13,286 nucleotides of DNA from Caldifarciminota bacterium (GTDB lineage: Bacteria; Hydrothermota; Hydrothermia; B15-G9; WFZT01): the NCBI GenBank assembly GCA_026986235.1, contig JALSOY010000108.1:1-13286 (forward strand), written 5' to 3'. How positions within the stretch are numbered: the stretch's first letter is position 1; each line of letters opens with the position of its first letter. Shown here piece after piece: positions 1 to 7,990 of the stretch. A program made the position numbers and the translations under genes. The notes under the pieces are model-generated. The model had not been told where the DNA came from and ran no database searches. It saw only the letters and a list, made by a program, of their open reading frames with translations.

Positions 1-543
1 AAGGGCATAAACAACCGCAAAATCCGCAATATTCGCATTTGTTATCCACATCTTTGCCCCGTTCAGGACCCACTCGTTTCCGTCCCTCTTGGCATAGGTC
101 CTCATCGAACCAGGATCAGACCCTGCATCGGGCTCGGTCAACCCGTAGCAACCTATGAGCTCGCCCGATGTGAGCTTTGGGAGGTACTTCCTCTTCTGCT
201 CCTCAGACCCAAATGTGTAAATGGGATACGCCACGAGACCTGATGTAACCGAGACAAAACTTCTCATAGCAGAATCACCGCGTTCAAGCTCCATGTTGAT
301 CAGTCCATAGGCGACAGAATCGATACCGGAACCCCCGTACTCCGGTGGAAGCCAGGGAGCAAGTAAGCCGAGTGCAGCCATCATGGGAACAAGATGCTTT
401 GGAAACTCCCCTTTCATGTAATACTCACCTATGATAGGGATAACCTCCCTGTCAACAAAATCCCTTACCGTATCTCTTATGAGCCTCTGCTCCTCTGTCA
501 GAAGCTCGTCAAGAAGATAGTAATCCGTCCCTTTATAAGCCAT
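1..543 (-). CDS. gcdH: Glutaryl-CoA dehydrogenase, N-terminal part (runs off window)
   Basis: FAD-dependent acyl-CoA dehydrogenase that oxidises glutaryl-CoA to crotonyl-CoA plus CO2, or to glutaconyl-CoA in non-decarboxylating relatives. I translated 181 residues from ATG at 543, preceded by GGAGGC five bases away; the C-terminal half with the catalytic Glu lies outside. Visible are the N-terminal helical domain and the flavin-contacting stretch YGLTEPDAGSDPGSM (about 133-147), followed by a WITN motif (167-170). Residues E87, R94 and S98 sit in the context ERGDSAMRSFVS and match the Glu-Arg-Ser set that I recall binding the distal carboxylate in human glutaryl-CoA dehydrogenase, which argues against a simple short-chain acyl-CoA substrate. 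It is the last visible gene of the liv/CoA-transferase operon, 19 bases after the transferase. Family is certain and glutaryl specificity is likely; decarboxylating versus non-decarboxylating type cannot be decided here. Confidence 0.85.
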   Translation of the reverse strand, partial: MAYKGTDYYLLDELLTEEQRLIRDTVRDFVDREVIPIIGEYYMKGEFPKHLVPMMAALGLLAPWLPPEYGGSGIDSVAYGLINMELERGDSAMRSFVSVTSGLVAYPIYTFGSEEQKRKYLPKLTSGELIGCYGLTEPDAGSDPGSMRTYAKRDGNEWVLNGAKMWITNANIADFAVVYAL

Positions 544-562
544 TTTTGCCTCCTATCGTGGG

Positions 563-1759
563 CTAAATTATTCCTTTCTCGCGGTAAACTTTCAAGGTTT
601 TTTCGCTAAATCCGAGCAAATTTTTCAGAATTTCATCAGTGTGCTCTCCAAGCAGGGGTGGATGCTGGCGGAACTCCACTTTTGTTCGAGAAAACTTAAA
701 TGGACTACCAACAAGGGGAATTTCCCCCGCTACGGGATGCCCGACTTTGACGACCATATTCCTTGAGAGCACATGTGGATCATTGAATACATCCTTCATG
801 TCGTAAATAGGACCACAGGGAACCTTTGCCTCAATGAGTTTTTCACACCATTCCGCCGTTGTTCTCCTGAGCATAATTTCCCTGATTATGGGAATGAGTC
901 TGTCCCGGTTTTTTACCCTCATGGGATTTGTTGCAAAATCCGGGTCATCCGCAAGCTCCGGTCTGCCTGCTATTTCACAGAACTTTTTAAACTGGCTGTC
1001 GTTCCCCACCGCAAGGATCATATACGAATCTTTTGTCTTAAAAGCCTGGTACGGGACAATGTTGGGATGGGCGTTCCCATACCTCTTTGGGGGTATCCCG
1101 GAAATCAGGTAGTTTGACGCCTGGTTTACCATAGCAGCTATGGCAGAATCCAGTAGAGATATGTCAATGTACTGGCCAAGCCCGCTTTTTTCTCTCTCAA
1201 TTAAGGCTGCAAGGATGGCGTTTGCGGCAAAAAGTCCGGTTATCACATCCGTCCAGGCGACTCCGACCTTCATGGGTTCCCCATCGGGCTCCCCTGTTAC
1301 AGACATAACGCCACACATCCCCTGGATAATAAAATCATACCCGGGCCTCTCCCTGTAAGGCCCGCTCTGGCCAAAACCGGTTATGGAAACATAGATAATC
1401 CGGGGGTTCTCCCGATGGATCACATCGTAACCGAGTCCGAGCTTTTGAAGTCCACCCACTTTGAAATTTTCTATGAAGACATCGCTGATTTTTGCAAGTC
1501 TTTTAACGATATCCACCCCTTCGGGTGTCTTTAGGTTAACCGTGATGCTCTTTTTATTTCTGTTAACGGAGAGATAGTAGGCAGCTTCACCGTTTGCAAA
1601 AGGTGGTCCCCATGAGCGGGTCTCGTCGCCTCTCCCGGGCGCCTCGACCTTAATGATCTCAGCTCCGAGGTCTCCGAGGAGCTGGGTGGCAAACGGGCCA
1701 GCCAGCACCCGGGAGAGGTCGAGAACCCTTATGCCTTCAAGCGGACTTTTTACTTCCAC
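563..1759 (-). CDS. Class III (CaiB/BaiF) CoA-transferase, probably glutarate CoA-transferase
   Basis: Full-length 398-residue family III CoA-transferase, which moves CoA from a donor such as succinyl-CoA to a free carboxylic acid. Seen: the N-terminal LEGIRVLDLSRVLAGPF signature (8-23), the catalytic Asp at D171 in VAWTDVITGL, GLGQYIDISLLD (193-204), and GNAHPNIVPYQ (228-238), typical of this family. The start is GTG at 1759, overlapping the end of the binding-protein gene by 10 bases; there is no clear Shine-Dalgarno, so translational coupling is likely. The glutaryl-CoA dehydrogenase gene follows directly. The same pairing exists as gcdG-gcdH in Pseudomonas, and human SUGCT is a glutarate transferase of this family. 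Glutarate as acceptor is therefore inferred from the neighbour; sequence alone gives only the family, and itaconate, carnitine or aromatic succinates remain possible. Confidence 0.88.
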   Translation of the reverse strand: MEVKSPLEGIRVLDLSRVLAGPFATQLLGDLGAEIIKVEAPGRGDETRSWGPPFANGEAAYYLSVNRNKKSITVNLKTPEGVDIVKRLAKISDVFIENFKVGGLQKLGLGYDVIHRENPRIIYVSITGFGQSGPYRERPGYDFIIQGMCGVMSVTGEPDGEPMKVGVAWTDVITGLFAANAILAALIEREKSGLGQYIDISLLDSAIAAMVNQASNYLISGIPPKRYGNAHPNIVPYQAFKTKDSYMILAVGNDSQFKKFCEIAGRPELADDPDFATNPMRVKNRDRLIPIIREIMLRRTTAEWCEKLIEAKVPCGPIYDMKDVFNDPHVLSRNMVVKVGHPVAGEIPLVGSPFKFSRTKVEFRQHPPLLGEHTDEILKNLLGFSEKTLKVYREKGII

Positions 1760-2952
1760 GCAGGCTTGGGATACACGGGCTTTGCCTGTGCAACCTTCTC
1801 AGGCCAGACAACCACCTGTTTGCCGTTCTGAACCTGAACCACGACCATTCCCTTCTTTGCCGGTCTGCCAAGCTCGTCAAATGCAATGGGCCCATAGAAG
1901 GATTCGAAATCAAGTGATGCAATGGCGTCCCTGACCTTCTGCGGATCAAGACTCTGAGCCTTCTCAATGGCTCTCTGGTAAACCTCAACAGCTGCCGCAG
2001 ACTCTGCCACATGATAATCCGGCTCGTATCCGTACTTCTCTTTGAAAAGTTTCACGAAGTTGGCTGTGCTACCTATGTAGGGATCAGAGAACTTGAGGGT
2101 GGCTGCCCACTGAGCCGCTCCAAACACACCCTCGGCGTCCTTACCAAGGTTCTTCACGAAGTCAATAAGTGTGGGAGCAACGGTCTCGCCGATGGCCTTC
2201 ACATTTATTCTCAGCTCTTTCATCTGTCTGACAAGGAGAACGCCATCCTGATAGTGTCCGGATCCAAGTACCACATCGGGTTTCTTTGCCTTGACCTTGA
2301 GGAGAAGTGATGAGATATCGCTGGTACCTGCAGGATAACCGGCAAAGGTAACGACCTTCCATCCTTTGGATTCTGCGTGCTTTTTCGCTCCGAGGGCGAC
2401 GGATTTGGCAAAGAGCTTGTCCTCATACACAATGGCAACCTTCTTGATCCCGGGATCAAGATGGGCAAGCATGTCAATGGTTCCCTGCAGATACTGGCTC
2501 GCCACATTCAGTACTGCAAAGAGGTTTTTAAACCCTCTCGTAAATATCTTGTCACTTGCACCGTTGGCCTCAACCATAATCGCGCCGTACTTTTCCGTTA
2601 TCGCACTTGTGGCAAATGTGGCACTTGATCCGTAAGGACCGAGGATAAATTTGATACCATGCTCTGTTATGAGTTTTTCAACGAGTTTCGCCGCAGTATT
2701 CGCATTGGATTCGTCATCGTAAAACACGAGCTGGAGCTTGTAGGTCTTACCTCCGACCTTTATTCCCCCAAGTTTCTCGTTGACATACCAGGTCCAGAAC
2801 TCGTACCCGTCCTTCACATACTTACCCTCTCTCGCCAGCTTTCCGGTGAGAGATATGGCAGCTCCAAGCTTTATCACATTCTCCTTGGCAACACCTTCGC
2901 CCACTATTCCAAGGGCGATGAGTGCAGCCAGTATCAGCTTTGTTCCCTTCAT
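1750..2952 (-). CDS. Periplasmic substrate-binding protein of LIV-type (HAAT) ABC transporter
   Basis: 400-residue Leu/Ile/Val-type binding protein (periplasmic type I fold). An N-terminal signal peptide is visible: basic MKGTK, a hydrophobic stretch to about residue 18, and a probable cleavage after VA at 22. No lipobox cysteine is present, so it should be a soluble periplasmic protein of a diderm cell. Mature start motifs (IKLGAAISLTG, 27-37) and a domain rich in GPYGSSAT are typical of the family. The start ATG at 2952 has AAGGAGGT six bases upstream. It lies between livF and the CoA-transferase, so it should set the substrate for the importer encoded upstream. Classic members bind branched-chain amino acids, but many relatives bind aromatic or aliphatic carboxylates. 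The neighbouring glutarate-type enzymes point to a dicarboxylic acid. The exact ligand cannot be read from the sequence. Confidence 0.9.
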   Translation of the reverse strand: MKGTKLILAALIALGIVGEGVAKENVIKLGAAISLTGKLAREGKYVKDGYEFWTWYVNEKLGGIKVGGKTYKLQLVFYDDESNANTAAKLVEKLITEHGIKFILGPYGSSATFATSAITEKYGAIMVEANGASDKIFTRGFKNLFAVLNVASQYLQGTIDMLAHLDPGIKKVAIVYEDKLFAKSVALGAKKHAESKGWKVVTFAGYPAGTSDISSLLLKVKAKKPDVVLGSGHYQDGVLLVRQMKELRINVKAIGETVAPTLIDFVKNLGKDAEGVFGAAQWAATLKFSDPYIGSTANFVKLFKEKYGYEPDYHVAESAAAVEVYQRAIEKAQSLDPQKVRDAIASLDFESFYGPIAFDELGRPAKKGMVVVQVQNGKQVVVWPEKVAQAKPVYPKPAWK

Positions 2953-2976
2953 AACTTACCTCCTTTTTATAAAGAC

Positions 2977-3690
2977 TTAAATACCCAGATAAGCTTCCTT
3001 GATCTCTTCCATTTCAAGGAGTTTCCTGGCCTCCCCATGATGTGTTATTCTCCCGGTCTCTATAACATAACCCCTGTCTGCTATCTCAAGGGCAACCTGT
3101 ACATCCTGCTCAACGATCAGCACAGTTTTTCCCATATCCCTTATATCCTTTACCACATTGATCAAAACATCAACAATCACAGGAGCAAGACCGAGAGAAA
3201 GCTCGTCAATGAGAAGTAGTTTCGGATTGGCCATCAACGCCCTCCCGATAGCACACATCTGCTGCTCACCACCGGACATATCACCTGCAAGTTGCTTTTT
3301 CCTCTCTTTTAGAACGGGGAAAATCCTGTAAACCCACTCAAGGTCCTTTTTAATCTGATCCCTGTCCTTCCTGTGGAAGGCTCCCATGAGGAGATTCTCT
3401 TCCACCGTCATCCCTGCAAAAAGATGTCTCCCCTCCGGAGCCATGGAAATACCGAGTGAAACTGTCTTCTCCGCAGGTGTTCCCGTTATCTCTTTCCCCT
3501 GGTAGATCACCTTTCCCGAGTAAGGTTTAATCAATCCCGTTATGGCACGGAAAAATGTGGTCTTTCCAGCACCGTTGGATCCCACGAGAGCAACGATCTC
3601 ACCTTCCTTCACCTCAAGGGATACATCCCACAGGACCTGCATGTCACCATAACCTGCATTTAAGTTCTCCACCCTGAGAAGCTCTTTCAT
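2977..3690 (-). CDS. livF: LIV-type ABC transporter ATP-binding protein LivF
   Basis: 237-residue cytoplasmic ATPase of the LivF class. Walker A is GSNGAGKT (37-44), the signature is MSGGEQQ (138-144) and Walker B is LLLIDE (158-163). The position normally held by the switch histidine is Gln (VEQD, about 193-196), which is the usual state in LivF proteins, so the heterodimer relies on LivG for that histidine. The C-terminal GYVIETGRI motif is also typical. Its ATG at 3690 overlaps the livG TGA (ATGA), showing translational coupling. It pairs with LivG to power import through LivH/LivM. A 24-base gap with its own ribosome site leads to the binding-protein gene. Confidence 0.95.
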   Translation of the reverse strand: MKELLRVENLNAGYGDMQVLWDVSLEVKEGEIVALVGSNGAGKTTFFRAITGLIKPYSGKVIYQGKEITGTPAEKTVSLGISMAPEGRHLFAGMTVEENLLMGAFHRKDRDQIKKDLEWVYRIFPVLKERKKQLAGDMSGGEQQMCAIGRALMANPKLLLIDELSLGLAPVIVDVLINVVKDIRDMGKTVLIVEQDVQVALEIADRGYVIETGRITHHGEARKLLEMEEIKEAYLGI

Positions 3691-4439
3691 GCTGACTTCC
3701 TCCTCTTTCCATACCTTTCACCGAGATAAGCCTTGATTACCTCTTCGTTCTGGGAAATCTCTTCCGGTGTTCCCTCTGCAATCTTTGTTCCAAAGTGGAG
3801 AACCATCATCCTTCTGGAAAGACCCATTACCGCCTTCATAATGTGCTCGATCATGATAACCGTCACACCCTTGGCATTTATCTCCCTCACAAGATTCATG
3901 ATTTTTTCCATCTCTGCCGGGTTCAGACCGGCCATGACCTCGTCGAGCAAAAGCACCTCAGGCTCAAGGGCAAGGGCCCTTGCAAGCTCAATCCTCTTAA
4001 GCTGGGCAAGATTAAGGTGGTCAACAAGCTCCTCCCTCTTTTCGTAAAGACCCACGAGTTTTGCGATCTCCTCTGCCCTCTCTCTCGCCTCCCTGTAGCT
4101 CGTGTAGTTCCCGTGTCCAAAGAACGCACCAACCATTATGTTTTCTATAACGGTCATCCCCTTAAAAGGCTTCACGATCTGGAAGGTTCGTGCAATTCCG
4201 AGTCTCGCTATGGAGTAAGGTTTTTTGCCAGAGATTTTTACACTTTTGAAGTAAATTTCTCCATCTGTCAACGGGAGAAGTCCCACGATGAGATTCATAA
4301 GGGTCGTCTTTCCCGCACCGTTGGGACCTATTATTCCAAAGATTTCCCCCTCATAAATGTCGAAGTCAACAGAGTTTACGGCGACGAGTCCGCCGAACTT
4401 CTTCGTGACTCCCCTTCCCTTCAAAATTACACTGCTCAT
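3687..4439 (-). CDS. livG: LIV-type ABC transporter ATP-binding protein LivG
   Basis: 250-residue cytoplasmic ATPase of the LivG class. Walker A is GPNGAGKT (38-45), the Q-loop Gln is Q87, Walker B is VLLLDE (162-167) and the switch His is H199 in IEHIMK. The ABC signature is unusual: LNLAQ (142-146) where LivG proteins commonly have LSYGQ or similar, so both Ser and Gly are lost. I chose the ATG at 4439 because it forms an ATGA overlap with the livM stop and has AAGGAG 8 bases upstream. A start at 4478 is open but would add 13 residues with no family counterpart and extend further into livM. It forms the second nucleotide-binding subunit with LivF. The altered signature may place the stronger hydrolytic site at the interface using the LivF signature. 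Confidence 0.93.
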   Translation of the reverse strand: MSSVILKGRGVTKKFGGLVAVNSVDFDIYEGEIFGIIGPNGAGKTTLMNLIVGLLPLTDGEIYFKSVKISGKKPYSIARLGIARTFQIVKPFKGMTVIENIMVGAFFGHGNYTSYREARERAEEIAKLVGLYEKREELVDHLNLAQLKRIELARALALEPEVLLLDEVMAGLNPAEMEKIMNLVREINAKGVTVIMIEHIMKAVMGLSRRMMVLHFGTKIAEGTPEEISQNEEVIKAYLGERYGKRRKSA

Positions 4440-5386
4440 ATCATGTTCTCCTTGATATTTTGTACAAGTCTCCTCCATGAAAACCCGCCTGTGAAAAGGT
4501 CGAGGAAACCCCTGGGAATCAGAATCACAGTGAGGATGATAATGGCACCGAGCACAATCCCGTGGATATTGACGAATTTACTCCAGACGAGCTCTGTGAT
4601 CAGTTCGAGGAGAACTGCACCGATCAGGGGACCATAGACCGTACTCGCACCTCCGAGAAGCATCATAACAAACATTTTCACAGATATTATCGGCTCAAAG
4701 ACCGTTTCAGGATCAATGTAACTTATCCAGTAGGCGTAAATACTGCCAACGATGGCCGTAAACATCGCGGAGTAAGCCCACGCAAGGGTCTTGTATAGCG
4801 GTGTATTTATACCCATTGCAAGGGCACCGTCCTCATCGACCCTTATTGCTCTAAGACCAAAACCAAACCTGTTTTTCTCGAGCCATATCGTAAAGATCAC
4901 GGAAAGTACCAGAACGACGAGAAAGAGGTAATAGAAGTAAGAATACACGGCGTGAGGACTTGCACCTTTTTTGAGTGGTAGAGTCAATCCCTCGGCAGCA
5001 CCTGCAATTTTTAAATTATTCACGATCTCCATAACGGCGACATTTACACCAAGGGAGGCGATGGCGAAGTAGTGCCCACGAAGTCTCAGGACTGGAAGAC
5101 CGATTATCACGGAGAAGACAACAGCTGAAAGAATTGATGGTATAAGGGTCAGGAAAAATCCAAATCCATGATTCATCAGTACAGCGGTAACATAGGCCCC
5201 CATGCCAAAAAACACAACATTACCAAACGCAGGATAACCGGCGTACCCTGCAATAATGTTGATGGCCTCTGTCAGGGTGGCAAACATTATCACCCCTGTA
5301 AGGATTCTCAGCCAGTAACCTGACAGAAACGGGGGCAGGATCACCAGTAAAACCAGAAAACCAAGTGGAATGAGGTGTTTTTTCAT
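4436..5386 (-). CDS. livM: LIV-type ABC transporter permease LivM
   Basis: 316-residue inner-membrane permease of the LivM class, with repeated hydrophobic segments across its length. The motif NIIAGYAGYPAFGNVVFFGMGAY is recognisable (only described in part here, about residues 44-66). The conserved cytoplasmic loop follows around 195-210 (NRFGFGLRAIRVDEDGA), and GGASTVYGPLIGA lies near 252-264, all standard for the family. It forms the translocation channel with LivH. The start ATG at 5386 has AGGAGG overlapping the livH TAG stop 12 bases upstream, so the two permease genes are translated together. The stop overlaps the livG start as ATGA. The substrate cannot be inferred from the permease. 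Confidence 0.94.
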   Translation of the reverse strand: MKKHLIPLGFLVLLVILPPFLSGYWLRILTGVIMFATLTEAINIIAGYAGYPAFGNVVFFGMGAYVTAVLMNHGFGFFLTLIPSILSAVVFSVIIGLPVLRLRGHYFAIASLGVNVAVMEIVNNLKIAGAAEGLTLPLKKGASPHAVYSYFYYLFLVVLVLSVIFTIWLEKNRFGFGLRAIRVDEDGALAMGINTPLYKTLAWAYSAMFTAIVGSIYAYWISYIDPETVFEPIISVKMFVMMLLGGASTVYGPLIGAVLLELITELVWSKFVNIHGIVLGAIIILTVILIPRGFLDLFTGGFSWRRLVQNIKENMI

Positions 5387-5398
5387 TTTTCAGACCTC

Positions 5399-6262
5399 CT
5401 ATCCGTAGTATTTTTTGCCCAGCAATCCCCTTGGCCTTGTCACGAGAATGATAACGAAGAGGGTAAAAGTAACCACATTTTTGAAGCTCTCACCCAGATA
5501 GAATGCGGAAAAAGTCTCTATTATCCCCAGAATGATCCCGCCGACGAAGGCACCTTCCACACTTCCAAGCCCGCCGAGAATTGCAACAACGAAAGCCCTG
5601 AGAGTAATTCCTCCACCCACGGCCGGATTAAAGGACTGGATCACAGATATAAGAGACCCGGCAGCGCCGGCGAGCGCCGTCCCTATACCAAATGTGATGG
5701 CATAGGTCCTGCCGGGATTAACTCCCATGAGTCTCGCAGCCATCATATCCAGCGCCACAGCACGAATGGATTGCCCCGTCTTCGTTTTGTTTAAAAATAG
5801 GGCCGTGAGGATAGTCAACACAACGGCCGCAAGAAATCCCAGTAATCTGGAATAGGGAAGCAGGTATTCACCTATAATGAACGACTTGCCCTGATAGGAG
5901 GTCGCGATGGAACGCCAGTCGGCAGACCACATAACTATCATGAGTTGTGCGAGAAGGACATCCATCCCGAATGTCATGATCAGTGTGAGAAACACATCAG
6001 CCTTTATAGCGAGGTTGAATATGTAACGCTGCATCAGGTAACCTATGATAAACAGGCCTGCCATTACGATCGGTATCGAAAGGAAGGGGTCAATGTGAAG
6101 GTAGTGAAAGATCCAGAAAGTGGAATAGGCACCAAGGATCACCAGTGATCCATGGGCAAGGTTTATGAGATTTGTTACGCCCCAGACAAGTGAGAAACCC
6201 AATCCTATCAGTCCATACACCCCGCCCAGGAGTACTCCGTTTATCAGAATTTGTATAATCAT
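5399..6262 (-). CDS. livH: LIV-type ABC transporter permease LivH (first gene of operon)
   Basis: 287-residue inner-membrane permease of the LivH class. The N-terminus (GVLLGGVYGLIGLGFSLVWGV, here about residues 9-29) and the downstream LINLAHGSLVILGAY motif are hallmarks. The loop NKTKTGQSIRAVALD and the C-terminal GGLGSVEGAFVGG are also present. The start ATG at 6262 has GGAGG seven bases upstream. It is the first gene of the seven-gene transport and catabolic operon. A sigma70-like promoter lies about 65-90 bases upstream, between it and hslV. With LivM it forms the membrane channel of the importer. Confidence 0.94.
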   Translation of the reverse strand: MIIQILINGVLLGGVYGLIGLGFSLVWGVTNLINLAHGSLVILGAYSTFWIFHYLHIDPFLSIPIVMAGLFIIGYLMQRYIFNLAIKADVFLTLIMTFGMDVLLAQLMIVMWSADWRSIATSYQGKSFIIGEYLLPYSRLLGFLAAVVLTILTALFLNKTKTGQSIRAVALDMMAARLMGVNPGRTYAITFGIGTALAGAAGSLISVIQSFNPAVGGGITLRAFVVAILGGLGSVEGAFVGGIILGIIETFSAFYLGESFKNVVTFTLFVIILVTRPRGLLGKKYYG

Positions 6263-6324
6263 ACAATGTCCTCCACCTGAGTTACATTTTTAAAAATAGC
6301 ACACTCCTTTTTTGCCTGGTCTAT

Positions 6325-6352
6325 TTTTTAGGCCTTCCCTGATACCTGTCAA
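6325..6352 (-). promoter_or_regulatory. Candidate promoter of the liv / CoA-transferase / gcdH operon
   Basis: Read on the minus strand: -35 TTGACA (6352-6347, perfect), 16-base spacer, -10 TAAAAA (6330-6325, four of six). It lies in the 137-base gap between the hslV stop and the livH start, with a leader of roughly 55 bases to livH. The gap contains no convincing hslV terminator, so read-through from hslV is also possible. No clear operator palindrome was seen. Confidence 0.5.
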
Positions 6353-6399
6353 GAATTTGAGATTCGGAAATTATTGAATTTATTACATTTTTTAATTTG

Positions 6400-6933
6400 T
6401 TAGATCTCCAGCACGGTCACATTGCTATTCGTATAAATGCATATTTCAGAAGCTATCCTGATGGCCTCTTCGGCTATCTCCCGTGCAGAAAGATTCGTAT
6501 GTTTCGTCAGAGCCTTTGCCACTGCCTGGGCATAGGGGGCACCGGAACCTATGGCGATGATCTTATCGTCCGGTTCTATTATCTCCCCTGACCCGGAGAC
6601 GAGAAAGGCGTGCTCCCTGTCGAGAACGATCAAAAGTGCCTCAAGTCTTCTCAATACTCTGTCCTGACGCCAGTCTCTGGCAAGTTCGACAACCGCCCGT
6701 GGCAAATTCCCGTTGTACTCCTCAAGCTTTTCCTCCATCCGCTCGAAAAGCGTCAGGGCATCAGCAACGGCACCAGCAAAACCGGCAAGAACACGCCCCT
6801 TGTAGATCTTCCTCACCTTCTTCGCCGTGTGCTTGACGACAGTATCCTCAAGTGTTACCTGCCCATCCCCTGCAATGACAGCGTGTCCCCCGTGAATCAA
6901 CCCAATTACTGTGGTTCCCCGGAACTCCTTCAC
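6400..6933 (-). CDS. hslV: ATP-dependent protease proteolytic subunit HslV
   Basis: 177-residue peptidase subunit of the HslUV protease, a cytoplasmic dodecamer capped by the HslU ATPase. Seen: MKEFRGTTVIG at the start, with the nucleophilic Thr expected at T7 after removal of a short propeptide; the hallmark AGDGQVTL (21-28); KKVRKIYKGRVLAGFAG (38-54); LRRLEALL (94-101); and IAIGSGAPYA (126-135). Length fits the family. The start is GTG at 6933, overlapping the stop of the universal stress gene as GTGA, with a purine-rich GGAGAGGAG just before. No hslU lies downstream, where the transport operon begins, so HslU must be encoded elsewhere. Confidence 0.95.
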   Translation of the reverse strand: MKEFRGTTVIGLIHGGHAVIAGDGQVTLEDTVVKHTAKKVRKIYKGRVLAGFAGAVADALTLFERMEEKLEEYNGNLPRAVVELARDWRQDRVLRRLEALLIVLDREHAFLVSGSGEIIEPDDKIIAIGSGAPYAQAVAKALTKHTNLSAREIAEEAIRIASEICIYTNSNVTVLEI

Positions 6934-7361
6934 TTCTCCTCTCCTCTCACTATCATGACCGGGCAGGGGGCATGGGTAACCACCCTCTGTGAAACGCTTC
7001 CAAGAAGAACACCTGCAAGGGCAGAGACTCCCCTTGAACCCATGATGATCAGATCAACATTCCTGACCTCTGCAACATTCAGGATTGCCTTATGTGCAGG
7101 TCCTTCCAGTATCTCTATCTCGTATGGGATTCCCTCCTTATCCAGAACCTCCGCCGCCTCGCGGGTTATACGCTCCGACTCCAGCGTACTCTGAGACACT
7201 ATTTTCTGCCGGTACTCAGAGCCAATGTACTCAGGGATGAAGGGGAAAGCATGCAAAATATAAACCCTGGAATTAAACTTCCTGGCGATTTCCACCACAT
7301 GCCTGAGGGCTTTTTTCGAACATTCGGATCCATCAGTCGGGTAAAGTATTTTCTCATACAT
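6930..7361 (-). CDS. Universal stress protein, UspA family, nucleotide-binding type
   Basis: 143-residue single-domain Usp. The N-terminus KILYPTDGSECSKKAL is typical, and the C-terminal ATP-binding motif GSRG...LLGSVS...APCPVMIV is intact (about 108-138), placing it with ATP-binding Usp proteins rather than the non-binding UspA type. I chose ATG at 7361 because AGGAGG lies seven bases upstream; a TTG two codons earlier is open but too close to that site. It is the first gene of a two-gene unit with hslV (4-base overlap), suggesting co-expression under stress. The specific physiological role cannot be told from sequence. Confidence 0.9.
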   Translation of the reverse strand: MYEKILYPTDGSECSKKALRHVVEIARKFNSRVYILHAFPFIPEYIGSEYRQKIVSQSTLESERITREAAEVLDKEGIPYEIEILEGPAHKAILNVAEVRNVDLIIMGSRGVSALAGVLLGSVSQRVVTHAPCPVMIVRGEEK

Positions 7362-7385
7362 TTCCAAACCTCCTTTTCGAGCTTA

Positions 7386-7414
7386 ATTTTAAATGTATTT
7401 CTTCCGAAGGACAA
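7386..7414 (-). promoter_or_regulatory. Candidate promoter of the Usp-hslV operon
   Basis: Minus strand: -35 TTGTCC (7414-7409, four of six), 17-base spacer, -10 TAAAAT (7391-7386, five of six). The expected start site is about 18 bases before the Usp start codon, and the AGGAGG lies in the leader. It is located just downstream of the ferritin hairpin, fitting a separate transcription unit. Confidence 0.55.
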
Positions 7415-7428
7415 GTAAAGGGGAGGAG

Positions 7429-7477
7429 GTGTTTTTAAGGGAGGAGGCGCCGCCCTTCGGGCGGCGCCCCAAAACAC
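7429..7477 (-). terminator. GC hairpin after ferritin (terminator candidate)
   Basis: Inner stem of 10 bp (7446-7455 with 7459-7468, loop of 3) begins about 9 bases after the ferritin stop. An outer 7-bp stem, GTGTTTT (7429-7435) with AAAACAC (7471-7477), encloses it and runs into the stop codon. No long U run follows on the minus strand, so it would be an atypical intrinsic terminator. The inner 23 bases are identical to those of the hairpin at 8285-8307. Confidence 0.6.
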
Positions 7478-7962
7478 TACTTTCTCATTCCAAGTTCCCT
7501 ATCGATAATGAAAAGTCCGTTGGGTGAATCCTTTACGAGCTTGAGCTTATCAACAACTTCACCGACACTTGCCTCCTCCTCAACCTGCTCCGTCACAAAC
7601 CACTGGAGAAATATCTCGGAGGCATAGTCATTTTCCTCTCTTGAAAGCCTCATCAGTTCGTTTATCCTGGATGTTATGTACTTTTCGTGCTTTAGAGCCT
7701 CTTCGAAGGCATGGAGGGGGGAGTTCCAGTCTGTCTCAGGCGCCCTGACCTCCTTAAGGAGTACACGGCATCCACGCTCGTTGATGAACCTGTAAAACTT
7801 CATTGCGTGCTCAAGCTCCTCTTTTGCCTGTACCTCCATCCAGTGGGCAAATCCACGGAGACCGAGATTCTCAAAGTACGCAGCCATTGAGAGGTAAAGA
7901 TACGAGGAGAAGAGCTCCTCATTCAACTGATCATTCATCGCTTTTGCCATCTTTTCCGTCAT
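7477..7962 (-). CDS. ftnA: Ferritin (iron storage, ferroxidase type)
   Basis: 161-residue bacterial ferritin, non-haem type, forming 24-subunit cytoplasmic iron-storage shells. Ferroxidase ligands can be placed: E16 in NEELFSSYLY, E49 and H52 in KEELEH, E93 in KHEKYI, Q126 and E129 in TEQVEEE, plus Y23. The C-terminal FIIDRELG motif is typical of FtnA. I chose ATG at 7962 because GGAG lies eight bases upstream. An open start at 8019 would place 19 extra residues over the promoter, and one at 7968 would leave only two bases after the ribosome site. It appears to be a single-gene unit with its own strong promoter and a GC hairpin immediately after. Confidence 0.94.
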   Translation of the reverse strand: MTEKMAKAMNDQLNEELFSSYLYLSMAAYFENLGLRGFAHWMEVQAKEELEHAMKFYRFINERGCRVLLKEVRAPETDWNSPLHAFEEALKHEKYITSRINELMRLSREENDYASEIFLQWFVTEQVEEEASVGEVVDKLKLVKDSPNGLFIIDRELGMRK

Positions 7963-7990
7963 TTCCATCACTCCTTTTAAATATTTTTCA

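Noticed and set aside
3090..3115. Missing switch histidine in LivF as a sign of inactivation
   Set aside because: VEQ at this position is usual in LivF proteins, so it is not a defect.
4437..4478. Longer livG start at 4478
   Set aside because: The added 13 residues lie over the livM end and match no family N-terminus; the ATGA overlap and AAGGAG favour 4439.
3795..4637. 280-residue open frame on the plus strand
   Set aside because: It lies fully antisense to livG and livM, which have complete family motifs, and shows no protein-like domain pattern. The frame at 2659-3219 is likewise antisense to livF and the binding-protein gene.
6263..6399. Terminator after hslV
   Set aside because: Only AT-rich sequence without a convincing stem was found, so none is claimed.
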